The notes beneath the pieces were generated by a model. The model was given only the letters and a program-made list of their open reading frames with translations, was not told the DNA's origin and did not search any database. A program made the translations under genes and the position numbers. Positions 54,401 to 62,031 of a stretch of DNA of 64,000 bases are shown piece after piece (position 1 is the first letter of the stretch; each line of letters begins with the position of its first letter). The stretch is taken from positions 1-64,000 of the forward strand of contig NZ_JAAEAH010000025.1 in the NCBI RefSeq assembly GCF_010998615.1, written 5' to 3'. Source of the stretch: Myxococcus sp. CA023. Its GTDB lineage: Bacteria; Myxococcota; Myxococcia; Myxococcales; Myxococcaceae.

Positions 54401-56192
54401 CTTCTCCCCTTCGAGCAGGCTTGCCGTGCTCGGCGACCGGCGCGGCGAAGTCAGCCTCCGTCTGCTGGAACTGCCCTCTGGCCAGGACCTTCATCGCCCG
54501 CTCACGAAACTCGAAGGACACGCACTCATGCCGTCCTTCGAAGACGAATGCAGCCTCTCGGCCTTCGACGACATCTTCTCCTCGGCGCTCACCGTGCGCT
54601 TCTGTGACAGAGGGCCTGGCAACGCCACCGGAAGCGCGGCATCCCCGCGGTTGCGAACACGCTGGACGCCCATTCCCCTCCATGGACGCCTCTTCGAGAA
54701 CGGGCGGCGCGCCGTCGAGTTCGCCGAGAATCCCGTGGGCGCCCATCCCTTCATCCGGGTTCCCCAGGCAACCATGCGCTGGATGTTTCGCCAGGGGCCT
54801 TTGGAGTCCCGGGCGGAGCGGGCCCTGGTCGCGCCGGATGGACGCACGCTCCTCGTCCAGGCCGAACCCGGCCTCACGCGGAAGACCATCGATATCTCCA
54901 CCTGGAGCGAGTACGTGCCGGGCGGCTTCGCCGTGTCCAAGGACCTGCGTTGGATGGTGGTGAGGGAGCCGCAAAGCGGCCAGCTCTCACTCGTCGACAG
55001 GGAGACCTCGAGCCAGACAGCACTGGGCGCGTGTGACGTCGAAGGCGTGTATCCGCCCCTGGAGGGCGCCTTCTCTCACGACGGCCAGTTCCTCGCCGTC
55101 CGCTGCGGCGTGAAGGTCCGGTTCTGGGACGTCGCGCAGGCGAATCTTGGACCGCGCACACAGCCGCCGCCCATCGAAGCAGGAATCAACCTGACCTCGC
55201 TCCCCGCGCACTGGCGATGGCGGCACGTCACCCCCACGGAGGACCACGCCACCGAGAGCTTCCTGGCGTCGCCTCGCACCCGTGCGCACCTCCAGCGGAC
55301 CGAGGTGCCTGGCGAGGGCGCGTGTCAGACGCAGAGGACGTTCTCCCAGAGTGCCCTCGTCGCGTTCGCCCCCAGCGGCAGATACTTCGCGATTGAGGAC
55401 GAACGCTCCGTCTACCTGGGCTCCGCCCGAGACTGCCGGCTGACGAGGGAAGCACCTCTGGCCACCTCCGCGATTACATCGCAAGGCGCCTCGTTTTCAC
55501 CGGACGGCGAGCGTTTCGTCACCATCTCCAACGTGCCCGAGTCCTCCGCGCTCTGGGAAAGCGCCACGGGGAAGTGGCTGGCGCCACTGCCCACGAGCAT
55601 GGGAGCCGCCGTCATGGCGTTCTCACCGGACTCCAAGTACTTCGCGGTCACCAACCATCCCGACGTCTACTGGATGGGACAGGCCTATCTCTTCGACGCC
55701 ACCAACGGCGAGAAGAAGCCCCTGGCGGCCATCGACGGGAAGGTCAAGGCGCTCTCCTTCTCTCCTGATACGTCCCGACTCGTCGCGGTGACAGACGATG
55801 CCATCCACCTCTTCGACCCGAGCTCAGGCGCGCTCGTGCGCAGAATCGATGTGAGCACGGATATCCACGTGAAGGTCCGCCATGCACAAGAGCGCTTCGG
55901 TGTCTCGGACACGTCGGGCAAGCTCCACTTCTGGCGAACCTCCGATGGCCGGCACGTGGCCGAGTTGCACCAGGGCTACCGCTCCGGCCTGGAGATGGTG
56001 CCCGATGAGGAGGGCACGCGCGTCGCCACCTTCGACTCGGACGGAGCCTATGTCTTCTCGCTCCGGCCGGCCGACCTGCTGCGACAGGCCTGCACGCTCA
56101 TGCGCGGACGGCGCGAATACGCACCGGTCCAGTCCATCTGCGACACCTTCCTTCTCCCAGCGGTCCCCCTGGCGGACCTGCCGACGCAGTGA
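51477..56192 (+). CDS. Trypsin-nSTAND NTPase-WD40 protein, candidate conflict/immune sensor
   Basis: A 1571-residue multidomain protein (ATG 51477). Residues 8-190 are a trypsin-like protease with H38 (VVTCWHVL), D78 (EVADLAVLAL) and S152 (REGFSGSPLF). A linker CPYRDLASFRESDARFWKGR (201-220) is the usual entry to an nSTAND1 NTPase: Walker A GPSGSGKS (243-250), Walker B RLVLVIDPLED (316-326), ALREGF (361-366), LPLLEVALTQLW (442-453), and winged-helix end VELIHDALLTHW (560-571). One transmembrane helix follows (about 660-681), then a short coiled coil and about 800 residues of WD40-type propeller, with clear blades near residues 884-916 (RITAISFSDSGDRVLSASRD, VKLWD), 1198-1220 and 1340-1440. 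It overlaps the next protease gene by 4 bases (GTGA). The layout matches trypsin-STAND-WD40 conflict systems known from multicellular bacteria; a trigger is inferred, not shown. Confidence 0.9.
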   Translation: MKGSDLREGVVRVLSRDRQRVLGTGFLVTERLVVTCWHVLDTLSDTERDAICLEVLQSHEKATARLRLDASSPTEVADLAVLALTHPLRGPSTPLPLGSAERSADHRFATFGFPRGFDDTGTWARGTIGYATGDGDFRKLLLHGSDIREGFSGSPLFDEQTRRVVGVVRFKAVASEAREAYATPTEQLLARCPELRASEDCPYRDLASFRESDARFWKGRGRVLHEQLLPLLARLPRFVEVSGPSGSGKSSLLHAGLIPALRDGTFIPGSQHWDVRALRPGLEPFAALDGAGLPAGEGLVARAQAWRAANPEPGKRLVLVIDPLEDVLLRGSGAELAQHQRFLQQLSALADESLPVTCVVALREGFDAVLSERAPRLRSLLGEHRVQVPSVLTPSELRDIIAGPAREVGLRFDPPEVVDSIALAAQEEFRVESGAGARVTVLPLLEVALTQLWQASRDGAMTLEAFNASAGLLGSLARWADGVYEPLKPSERRLADRLLLELVQLGEADSGLEDKGRRVPLEVLRGRLGEQAEVDAVLQVLVNGRLLVTAQDGHQQRETVELIHDALLTHWQRFVKLRTEDRAFRRWHEAVQADAERWWEAERAQHHQEAGHRLLRGEALTHAQAMVTLHPHQTSALAQRYVLRGQEAERSRYGRARRNLWLALGASVSALLGVSGFYLQAVESEKQAVAAKDAAEIAVAAEAATSKQLSRQLRISEADSVVSLSRSPGREVEALTRAIQLAGSPPAGADAAQDEVTEALTEAIAAFLYSAPLSTELEARTVGAFSPDSRHLVTRGIVLSPSMRFVSRLWDVRTASLLREFESVDLCPKGALVECTDALYADISGEDTHAFGFSPGDGTLWLGGRRGTLFRWIHQGAVPSIPDAHQDRITAISFSDSGDRVLSASRDRRVKLWDANTGRTLRELTFQEPCTQAVLSGDSRYAWVGGEVNTCLYDLTSDVRLIRCIATHDPGPSVAFSPSSRLAVLGDRRGEVSLRLLELPSGQDLHRPLTKLEGHALMPSFEDECSLSAFDDIFSSALTVRFCDRGPGNATGSAASPRLRTRWTPIPLHGRLFENGRRAVEFAENPVGAHPFIRVPQATMRWMFRQGPLESRAERALVAPDGRTLLVQAEPGLTRKTIDISTWSEYVPGGFAVSKDLRWMVVREPQSGQLSLVDRETSSQTALGACDVEGVYPPLEGAFSHDGQFLAVRCGVKVRFWDVAQANLGPRTQPPPIEAGINLTSLPAHWRWRHVTPTEDHATESFLASPRTRAHLQRTEVPGEGACQTQRTFSQSALVAFAPSGRYFAIEDERSVYLGSARDCRLTREAPLATSAITSQGASFSPDGERFVTISNVPESSALWESATGKWLAPLPTSMGAAVMAFSPDSKYFAVTNHPDVYWMGQAYLFDATNGEKKPLAAIDGKVKALSFSPDTSRLVAVTDDAIHLFDPSSGALVRRIDVSTDIHVKVRHAQERFGVSDTSGKLHFWRTSDGRHVAELHQGYRSGLEMVPDEEGTRVATFDSDGAYVFSLRPADLLRQACTLMRGRREYAPVQSICDTFLLPAVPLADLPTQ

Positions 56193-57271
56193 GGCACGAC
56201 GTCTCCATGAGCGCCACCAAGCAAGGCCGTGAGCCGTTGCACCGGGCACGCCGCACCCTCCGCGACCTGTCGAAGGTCCGCGAGGCACTGCACCCCGAGG
56301 GCGTGGAGACGCTCGTCGCCACGCACTTTCCACCGTCCTGGCGCGTGCCCACCTCCGTCGTCGGCAAGGTGACTGCCGACGCTCTGCGCGACGAACTACG
56401 TGACTTGCTGACGACGGGCGCGCAGGTCCTCGCGCGGCTGGAGCATTCAGGGGAGGACACGCCCCTCTCCGAAGCCGAGCGGACGGCGCTGGAAACGGTC
56501 GTGGCCTTCTTCGGGCGCCCTGCCCTCGCCATCCGGAACGGCAGCTTCGGTGCGCCGCCCGTGGGGTGGGAGATGTTGGAGCAACACCGCGAGCACATCG
56601 AGCGAACCATCGACGCCACCGGGCGCATCGAGCTGGCCGGAAGCGGCATGCTCGGCACGGGCTTCCTGGTGACCGATGAGCTGGTGATGACCAACCGTCA
56701 CGTCGCACAGCACTTCTGTCGGCAGGCGACGGACAAGTGGGTGCTGCGGCTCGGCGTGGTGCCTCGGGTGGACTGGCTGGGTGAGCACCAGCGCGATGCC
56801 CAGGCCACCTTCCCCATCCAAGGCGTCGCGGCGGTTCACACCGTGCATGACCTGGCGCTGCTGCGACTGGGCGCTCCCAAGGGGGCCGTGCTGCGTCCCG
56901 CCCCACTGCGGCTCGCCACCCAAGCACCGGACGCGACGGACTCCCGCGCCTTGTACTGCGTGGGATACCCAATGAAGGACCACAGCCGGACGCCGCCCGA
57001 GGTGCTGCTGCGCATCTTCGAGGACGCCTTCGGCGTGAAGCGACTCCAGCCAGGAGAGCTGCTCTCGCTCGACCCGGCCCGGCAGCAGCTCTCCCATGAC
57101 TGCTCCACGTTGGGAGGCAGCTCCGGATCGCCCATCGTCGATTTGGAGACGCACGCAGTGCTCGGCCTGCACTTCGGTGGCACCCGACAGGAGAACCACG
57201 CCGTCGCGCTGTGGCAACTGGCGGACGACCCGCTGCTGAGCCGCGCGGGCGTCCGCTTCGCCACGCCGTGA
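56189..57271 (+). CDS. Trypsin-like serine protease with helical N-terminal domain, partner of the nSTAND protein
   Basis: A 360-residue protein starting at GTG 56189 within the GTGA overlap of the previous stop (ATG 56207 is an alternative; the numbering below counts from it). The first 140 residues are helical and unrecognised (HRARRTLRDLSKVREALHPE; DALRDELRDLLTTGAQVLAR; EAERTALETVVAFFGRPALA), possibly an effector-associated (EAD-type) adaptor. Then comes a trypsin fold with H165 (VMTNRHVAQHF), D215 (TVHDLALLRLG) and S306 (CSTLGGSSGSPIVDL). There is no signal peptide, so it should be cytoplasmic. Tight coupling to the nSTAND gene argues that the two act together, for example as activator and executor. 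Confidence 0.87.
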   Translation: MRHDVSMSATKQGREPLHRARRTLRDLSKVREALHPEGVETLVATHFPPSWRVPTSVVGKVTADALRDELRDLLTTGAQVLARLEHSGEDTPLSEAERTALETVVAFFGRPALAIRNGSFGAPPVGWEMLEQHREHIERTIDATGRIELAGSGMLGTGFLVTDELVMTNRHVAQHFCRQATDKWVLRLGVVPRVDWLGEHQRDAQATFPIQGVAAVHTVHDLALLRLGAPKGAVLRPAPLRLATQAPDATDSRALYCVGYPMKDHSRTPPEVLLRIFEDAFGVKRLQPGELLSLDPARQQLSHDCSTLGGSSGSPIVDLETHAVLGLHFGGTRQENHAVALWQLADDPLLSRAGVRFATP

Positions 57272-57277
57272 GGGCCG

Positions 57278-58621
57278 TTACTGCGTCACCACGCCGCAGT
57301 CGCCCGTCATGTTCGTGGCCGGCTGTCCACTCACCGTGTTGCCAGTGAAGACGTTGTCGCGGGTGATGACCAGCTCACCTGTATTCGACCCGCGGTTGCA
57401 GGTGATGACACCTCCGGCCCCGCCCCGGTTGTTCACGAAGCGGTTGCCCCTCATGACGACGGTCCGCGACCCGCCGATGTCCTCCAGTTGGACGGCCGCG
57501 CCGGGGCCCAGCGGGATGAAGTTGCCGTCGAACACGTTGCCCTCCAGCAGGTCATTGTCCGGCTGGAAGTAGTGGATGGCGGCACCACCGCCCAGGTCAA
57601 AGATGCCCTGGGGGTTGGGCCACGCGAGGATGGGCCGGTCCCAGAGGTCGCTCATCAGCGAGCCACCGAAGGCCTGCACGAAGTTGCCCCGGAACGTATT
57701 GCCGCGCAGCACCGTGTTGCGACCGTGGGTGATGCACACCGCTCCACCGCCGGCCATCGAAGAGGTGCCCGGCTGTGCGAAGCGGTCGATTTCACGGATG
57801 CGGTTGTTCTCGAAGACGGTGTTTTCCACCCGCGAGCCGTCGGTGAACATCAGGTCCAACGCGCCGCAGTTGGCGGAGGACTCGTTGTCACGGAACACCG
57901 AGTCCGTAATCGTCACCGCACCCGGGTAGTAGACCCACAGCGCGCCACGCGTCCAATCGCGGTCGCTGTTGTATTGGTTCTTGCGCACCTTCTCGAAAAT
58001 CATGTGCTCGAACACCGGGTCGCCCGAGCCCACGGAGTTGGCACCGTAGAAGTTCATCCCCCACCAGCCATGGGGGTTGGTGGACGTCAGCAGCACGGGC
58101 GCATCCGCCGTTCCCCGGACCTGGATGGCGCCGTACACGCGGACCTCCACGCGGCCCGCCTGGTGGTTCATCACATTGTCGGGGGCGTCCGAATCCACGT
58201 CCCGCTCCGACACCTCCGGCCGGCCACGGAAGTCCAGGATGACGCCCGGCCCCACCGTCAGCACCTGCCCGCGGGGAATGGTGACGACCCCGTTTGAATC
58301 TCCCTCCACCCGGTACGGCGAGCCCTCCACCGTGAGCCGTCCCGTCAACGTCCCCCTGACAATCGTGCCGCCATCCTCGGGGACCTCGATGTCCGGACCC
58401 GCGTCCAGCGTGCCCGCGTCGGTGTCACTGCCCGCATCGGTGCCACTGTCCGGCGTGCCTGAATCCGCGCCGCTGTCCGGCGTGCCTGAATCCGCGCCGC
58501 CGTCCAGCACGCCCGCGTCGTCTCCGGGAGCGGGCCTGTCATCCGGCCCCGACGAACAGGCAGCAAGCACCAGGACCACGGGTAGCGCGAACAGCGAGCG
58601 CGGGAAGCGGAGGGCTTTCAT
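57278..58621 (-). CDS. Right-handed parallel beta-helix lipoprotein
   Basis: A 447-residue lipoprotein (signal ending VLAAC; ATG 58621 preceded by GAAGAG). An Asp/Gly/Ser/Thr-rich spacer of some 60 residues (GADSGTPDSGADSGTPDSG; typical of surface proteins of myxobacteria) links to a pectate-lyase-like parallel beta-helix from about residue 85: NVMNHQAGRVEVRVYGAIQV, NTVFENNRIREIDRFAQ-type coils, FRGNFVQAFGG, NRFVNNRGGAGGV. Such right-handed helices bind or cleave polysaccharides, but no catalytic residues were identified. It is convergent with the protease gene with only 6 bases between stops. Confidence 0.85.
   Translation of the reverse strand: MKALRFPRSLFALPVVLVLAACSSGPDDRPAPGDDAGVLDGGADSGTPDSGADSGTPDSGTDAGSDTDAGTLDAGPDIEVPEDGGTIVRGTLTGRLTVEGSPYRVEGDSNGVVTIPRGQVLTVGPGVILDFRGRPEVSERDVDSDAPDNVMNHQAGRVEVRVYGAIQVRGTADAPVLLTSTNPHGWWGMNFYGANSVGSGDPVFEHMIFEKVRKNQYNSDRDWTRGALWVYYPGAVTITDSVFRDNESSANCGALDLMFTDGSRVENTVFENNRIREIDRFAQPGTSSMAGGGAVCITHGRNTVLRGNTFRGNFVQAFGGSLMSDLWDRPILAWPNPQGIFDLGGGAAIHYFQPDNDLLEGNVFDGNFIPLGPGAAVQLEDIGGSRTVVMRGNRFVNNRGGAGGVITCNRGSNTGELVITRDNVFTGNTVSGQPATNMTGDCGVVTQ
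58446..58499. repeat. 27-bp tandem duplication in the lipoprotein linker
   Basis: Two perfect 27-bp copies (58446-58472, 58473-58499), each encoding nine residues of the form GADSGTPDS on the minus strand. A third, partial copy follows. It shows how the Asp-rich spacer of the beta-helix lipoprotein expands, and copy number may vary between strains. Confidence 0.75.
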
Positions 58622-58726
58622 TTCTCTTCGCGCTAACACGCGCTGCTGGCGGCTCGCAAACCGGGTCCGGACGACCCGGGGACTCATCGCTGGGAGGGAC
58701 GCGGGTGCCCTGTTACAAGCGCGCGC

Positions 58727-59095
58727 ATGGCGAAAGACGTCCTCGTACTCTCATACTCGGGCTGTGGCACCTGCAAGAAGGCGCTGAAGTGGTTGCAGGA
58801 GCAAGGTATCGCCCACCAGGTGCGCCCCATCGTCGAGATGCCGCCCACCGTGGCGGAGCTGAAGCAATGGATTGCTCGCAGCGGTGTCTCCGTCCGAAAG
58901 TGGCTCAACACCAGCGGCCAGAGCTACCGCGCGCTCGGCAAGGCGAAGGTGGATGCCGCCAGCGACGCGGAGCTGGTCGAGTGGCTGGCCGCGGATGGGA
59001 AGCTGGTGAAGCGCCCCGTGCTCGTCACCGGTGACACCGTCCTCGTGGGCTTCAAGCCCGAGGCCTACGAGCAGCACTTCGCCTCGCGCGGCTGA
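58727..59095 (+). CDS. ArsC/Spx-family thioredoxin-fold protein
   Basis: A 122-residue ArsC/Spx-like protein. It begins VLVLSYSGCGTCKKALKWLQ, with the CxxC redox motif of Spx/YffB-type proteins (C13 and C16), then HQVRPIVEMPPTVAELKQWI and RSGVSVRKWLNTSGQSYRAL, and closes with KRPVLVTGDTVLVGFKPEAY, a conserved strand of the family. Arsenate reductase activity would need a proper Arg triad, not verified, so Spx-like or unknown redox function is equally possible. It is divergent from the beta-helix lipoprotein. Confidence 0.85.
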   Translation: MAKDVLVLSYSGCGTCKKALKWLQEQGIAHQVRPIVEMPPTVAELKQWIARSGVSVRKWLNTSGQSYRALGKAKVDAASDAELVEWLAADGKLVKRPVLVTGDTVLVGFKPEAYEQHFASRG

Positions 59096-59163
59096 GCCCC
59101 GCCCGCAAGGCAGGCAACCTGGCGAGCCCACGGCGTGCCGCCTCTCGCCGACCGGGGCGTCGA

Positions 59164-60045
59164 GTGAAGACTTCATGTCTTCTCATGGAGACTGGCTCAC
59201 GACGTCCGCTCGGCGAGATTCTCCTGGAACAGGGAGTGCTCAACCGCGCCCAGCTCCGGGTGGGATTGGTGCATCACCATGAGGTGCATGTCCCGCTCGG
59301 GCGGGCGCTTGTGCGAGAGGGCCTCTGCTCCGAAGCCGACGTGCTTCGCGGACTCGCCGAGCAGTTCGGCGTGGACGCGGTGGACCTGGAACGGACCCCG
59401 CCAGACTCCAGGCTGCTGAACCACATCCCCGCTCGCGTGGCGCGCCAGTATCGGGTCGTCCCGCTGCGCATCGAAAAGGTGCTGCTGGACCAGGGCGAGC
59501 GGGAAGTGCTCCACATCGCGCTGCCCGCCCCTGTGTCGCTGGATGCGGTGGACGCCGTCCGCGCCGTGTCCGGAATGCCACGCGTCGAAGCGCACATCGC
59601 CTCGGACGCGGCGCTGGCACGTGCGCTGGCCGACCTCTACGGCATCGAGCCGCCCGCCGAGCCGCCCGTGCCCCCCTCACTCACGCCCGGGGGCCCCTTG
59701 CTGCTCTATGGCTGGCCGCCCGTCACGGCGGTGCTCATCACCCGGCTGCTGGCGAGGAACGGCCTCCAGGCCCGCACCGCCACCCCCTTGGAGGTGTTGC
59801 ACACCGGGCCGGAGGACGTCGTGCTCGCGCCCCTCCAGGCCATGGAGGGCCTGCTGGCCGGGGAGGTCCACATCAAGGGCGCCCTCATCGTCCACGGCAG
59901 CGATGACGAAAGCTTCGACCGGGTCCGCGAGAGCGGCGCACGCGGCTTCCTGGCCAGCCCCCGGGACGAGGAGCTCCTGCTGCGCGCCGTCCGCCGGCTG
60001 AGGCCCCACCCCGGCTCGCCCGACTCGGTCCCACCCTCGCACTGA
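59164..60045 (+). CDS. MshEN (type II secretion GspE N-terminal) domain protein with pseudo-receiver
   Basis: A 293-residue protein starting at GTG 59164 (ATG 59185 is an alternative). Residues 10-165 form two MshEN/GspE_N half-repeats: PLGEILLEQGVLNRAQLRVG, LGRALVREGLCSEADVLRGL, AEQFGVDAVDLE and a repeat with LLNHIPARVARQYRVVPLRI. MshEN domains bind c-di-GMP in some type II/IV pilus ATPases. After a Pro-rich linker (164-180) comes a receiver-like fold (LLLYGWPPVTAVLITRLLAR; GALIVHGSDDESFDRVRESG) that lacks the phosphorylatable Asp. No ATPase is attached, so it may sense a ligand for another partner. Confidence 0.78.
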   Translation: MKTSCLLMETGSRRPLGEILLEQGVLNRAQLRVGLVHHHEVHVPLGRALVREGLCSEADVLRGLAEQFGVDAVDLERTPPDSRLLNHIPARVARQYRVVPLRIEKVLLDQGEREVLHIALPAPVSLDAVDAVRAVSGMPRVEAHIASDAALARALADLYGIEPPAEPPVPPSLTPGGPLLLYGWPPVTAVLITRLLARNGLQARTATPLEVLHTGPEDVVLAPLQAMEGLLAGEVHIKGALIVHGSDDESFDRVRESGARGFLASPRDEELLLRAVRRLRPHPGSPDSVPPSH

Positions 60046-60062
60046 ACCCCACCTAGGCGCCC

Positions 60063-60260
60063 ATGGGGCTATCTTCGTGCGCTGAGTGGGACGACGACTT
60101 CACCCAGTTCCCCGACAGCGCGGACGCCATCTACCTGCACGGCATCTCCGCCTTGGTGGCCGGCAAGGACGAGGACGAGGACCGCATCCTCCGCGAAGCG
60201 CTGGCCAAGGCCCCGGAGGCCGTGCCCGTGCGCGTGCCGCTGGCCAAGGTGCGCCGCTAG
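60063..60260 (+). CDS. Short hypothetical protein, possible TPR-protein remnant
   Basis: A 65-codon frame. The central part (YLHGISALVAGKDEDEDRIL, REALAKAPEAVPVRVPLAKV) reads like the end of a TPR or bacterial-enhancer protein, but no family can be named. It lies 17 bases after the MshEN gene without a clear ribosome-binding site, and its TAG stop shares the CTAG palindrome with the stop of the convergent SGNH gene. It may be a decayed gene or a chance frame. Confidence 0.35.
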   Translation: MGLSSCAEWDDDFTQFPDSADAIYLHGISALVAGKDEDEDRILREALAKAPEAVPVRVPLAKVRR

Positions 60261-61072
60261 CCCTGCTGAAGCAGGCCCAGCACGCTCAGCACCTCGGGGT
60301 ACACCTTGTTGGCGAAGTAACGGCCGCCCGCGACGGTGAAGTGCACGCCGTCCGCCATGCGCAGGCGCATGGGCTTGCGGAAGCCATCCACCCGGGCCTG
60401 ACGCAGCGCTCGCCCCTTCGCGTCGGTGAAGAAGGGGCGCGTGTCCAGGTGCACCGCATCCTGCCGGGAGGAGATGACCTCGCGCTGGAGGGCGCGGATG
60501 ATGCTCAGCTTCTGCTCGAAGCGCTTGAGCCCCGTGGCCGGCAGCTCCAACCAGACAATCTTCCGGCCGGGCGAGGCGAGCACGGCCAGGAAGTCATTGA
60601 TGCGCTGACGGTAGGCGGCCTCCCACTCCGCATGTCCCCAGTGGATGGCCTTGCCACCCTTGGTGTCCTGGAGCGACTGCCCGTCGTTGCCCCCGAGGAT
60701 GACGACGACGACGTCCGGCTGGTGACGCTCCACCTCCTCGCGGCCCACGTCCATCCAGTCGAAGAAGTCCGGACGGGCCAGGCCCGTGGAGGACTTGGCG
60801 CGGCGGGCCGACTGGATGCGCGGGTGCGCGTCCAACTGGGCCTGGAGGTATTCCCCGAAGCCGGTGGCGATGAGGCTGTCCCCCAGCAGCAGCACCTTGT
60901 GCTTGCGCGCCACTTCGGGCGACGGAGCGGGAGCCTCCGGTGCCGCGGCGGGCGGCGGCACGGCCGTGGGCGCCACGGTGGAGGGCGACGGCTCCTGCAC
61001 GGAAGCAGCAGGCACGGGCGTCGCGGAGACAACGAAGAGGGTGACGAGCAATCGCGTGAGACGGTTCTGCAT
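60257..61072 (-). CDS. Exported SGNH/GDSL-family hydrolase
   Basis: A 271-residue exported esterase-like protein (signal MQNRLTRLLVTLFVVSATPV..., ATG 61072). After a Pro/Ala/Ser linker (24-55) come the SGNH blocks: KVLLLGDSLIATGFGEYL (catalytic Ser), VVVVILGGNDGQSLQD (block III Asn), and RMADGVHFTVAGGRYFANKV near the C-terminus (Asp/His). An early FDWMDVGREEVERHQPD suits the DUF459/GDSL esterase group. It probably deacylates a cell-wall or surface glycan, but the substrate is unknown. Confidence 0.87.
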   Translation of the reverse strand: MQNRLTRLLVTLFVVSATPVPAASVQEPSPSTVAPTAVPPPAAAPEAPAPSPEVARKHKVLLLGDSLIATGFGEYLQAQLDAHPRIQSARRAKSSTGLARPDFFDWMDVGREEVERHQPDVVVVILGGNDGQSLQDTKGGKAIHWGHAEWEAAYRQRINDFLAVLASPGRKIVWLELPATGLKRFEQKLSIIRALQREVISSRQDAVHLDTRPFFTDAKGRALRQARVDGFRKPMRLRMADGVHFTVAGGRYFANKVYPEVLSVLGLLQQG

Positions 61073-61159
61073 TGGCGCCCGAAAGGTAGCGATCCCCGCG
61101 CCATCCGTACATCCCCTTATCGGCCCGACGGCCCCCCGCACCGCCCCTGCCGGACTGCG

Positions 61160-61924
61160 TCAGGCAGCGCTGCTCTCCACTTCGGGCGCCGCCGCGTCCA
61201 GGGCCGCCAACCAGGGCCGCAGGAGCCCCGCGCACGCCTCCGGGTGCGTGAAGTAGGGCACATGCCCCGCGCCCCGCAGCAGGTGCCGGGGCGTTCCCGG
61301 CGGCAGCGACGCGGCCAGGCGCTCCACCGTGGACGGCGGCACCAGCACGTCCCGCGTCCCCTGGATACAGACGCAGGACACGGGCAGCCTGCGCAGCTCC
61401 GGTGGGGGTGCCTCGCCCCGGATGGCCAGGGCGCGATGCCAGGTGGAGCTGCGCTCCAGCGCCGTGGTGGGCACGACTTCGGGCACACGGGCGAACGACA
61501 CCGGCGTCCAGGCCGCGAGCCCCGCCGCCACCGCGCCCGGCCGGGCCCACCGGGCGATGGGGCCCATCATGCCAATGGCGAGCCCGCGCACGCCCAGGTG
61601 CTCGGTGCGGGTAAAAGCGCCCAGGAAGGCCACGCCTCGCGCCGCGCCAGCCGCCGCCAGGTGCGCGGCCACCATGCCTCCGAAGGAGCTGGCCACCACC
61701 GCGTCCACATCCCCCACGGCCCGCAGCACCTGCCGCGCCAAGGCGCCTGCGCCGCACGCGGCCGCCTCACCTTCGGGGTACTCCACCAGGATGGGACGGG
61801 CCCAGGGCAATAACTGGTGGGCCAGCGCCTGGAAGCCGGAGCCACGCGCGCCCAGTCCGGGCAGCAGCAGCACCCGAGGCCCCCGCCCCTGCCCCCACTC
61901 CATCCACTGGACCTCTCGACGCAT
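61160..61924 (-). CDS. Alpha/beta hydrolase
   Basis: A 254-residue alpha/beta hydrolase of the BioH/MhpC type: VLLLPGLGARGSGFQALAHQ (oxyanion), then the nucleophile elbow VVASSFGGMVAAHL. Here the usual G-x-S-x-G reads A-S-S-F-G, a substitution also found in the family. A late Asp (CIQGTRDVLVPPS) and His (LLRGAGHVPYFTHPE) complete the triad. Substrate unknown. It stands between the SGNH and ABC-transporter genes, on the same strand as both, with spacers of 87 and 107 bases. Confidence 0.88.
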   Translation of the reverse strand: MRREVQWMEWGQGRGPRVLLLPGLGARGSGFQALAHQLLPWARPILVEYPEGEAAACGAGALARQVLRAVGDVDAVVASSFGGMVAAHLAAAGAARGVAFLGAFTRTEHLGVRGLAIGMMGPIARWARPGAVAAGLAAWTPVSFARVPEVVPTTALERSSTWHRALAIRGEAPPPELRRLPVSCVCIQGTRDVLVPPSTVERLAASLPPGTPRHLLRGAGHVPYFTHPEACAGLLRPWLAALDAAAPEVESSAA

Positions 61925-62031
61925 GCCTCTCCTTCGCGGGACGCGGCGAGGAACACCGCCGGTGCGCCGGTTCTGCCCGGCCCGTCCGTCACAGCATGCC
62001 CGGCGGGCGGGCCGCGATACCAGTGAGGCGC

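Noticed and set aside
61978-62014. CGGCCCG ... CGGGCCG inverted repeat after the ABC ATPase gene.
   Set aside because: The 23-base loop and lack of a T-tract make a terminator doubtful at this G+C content.
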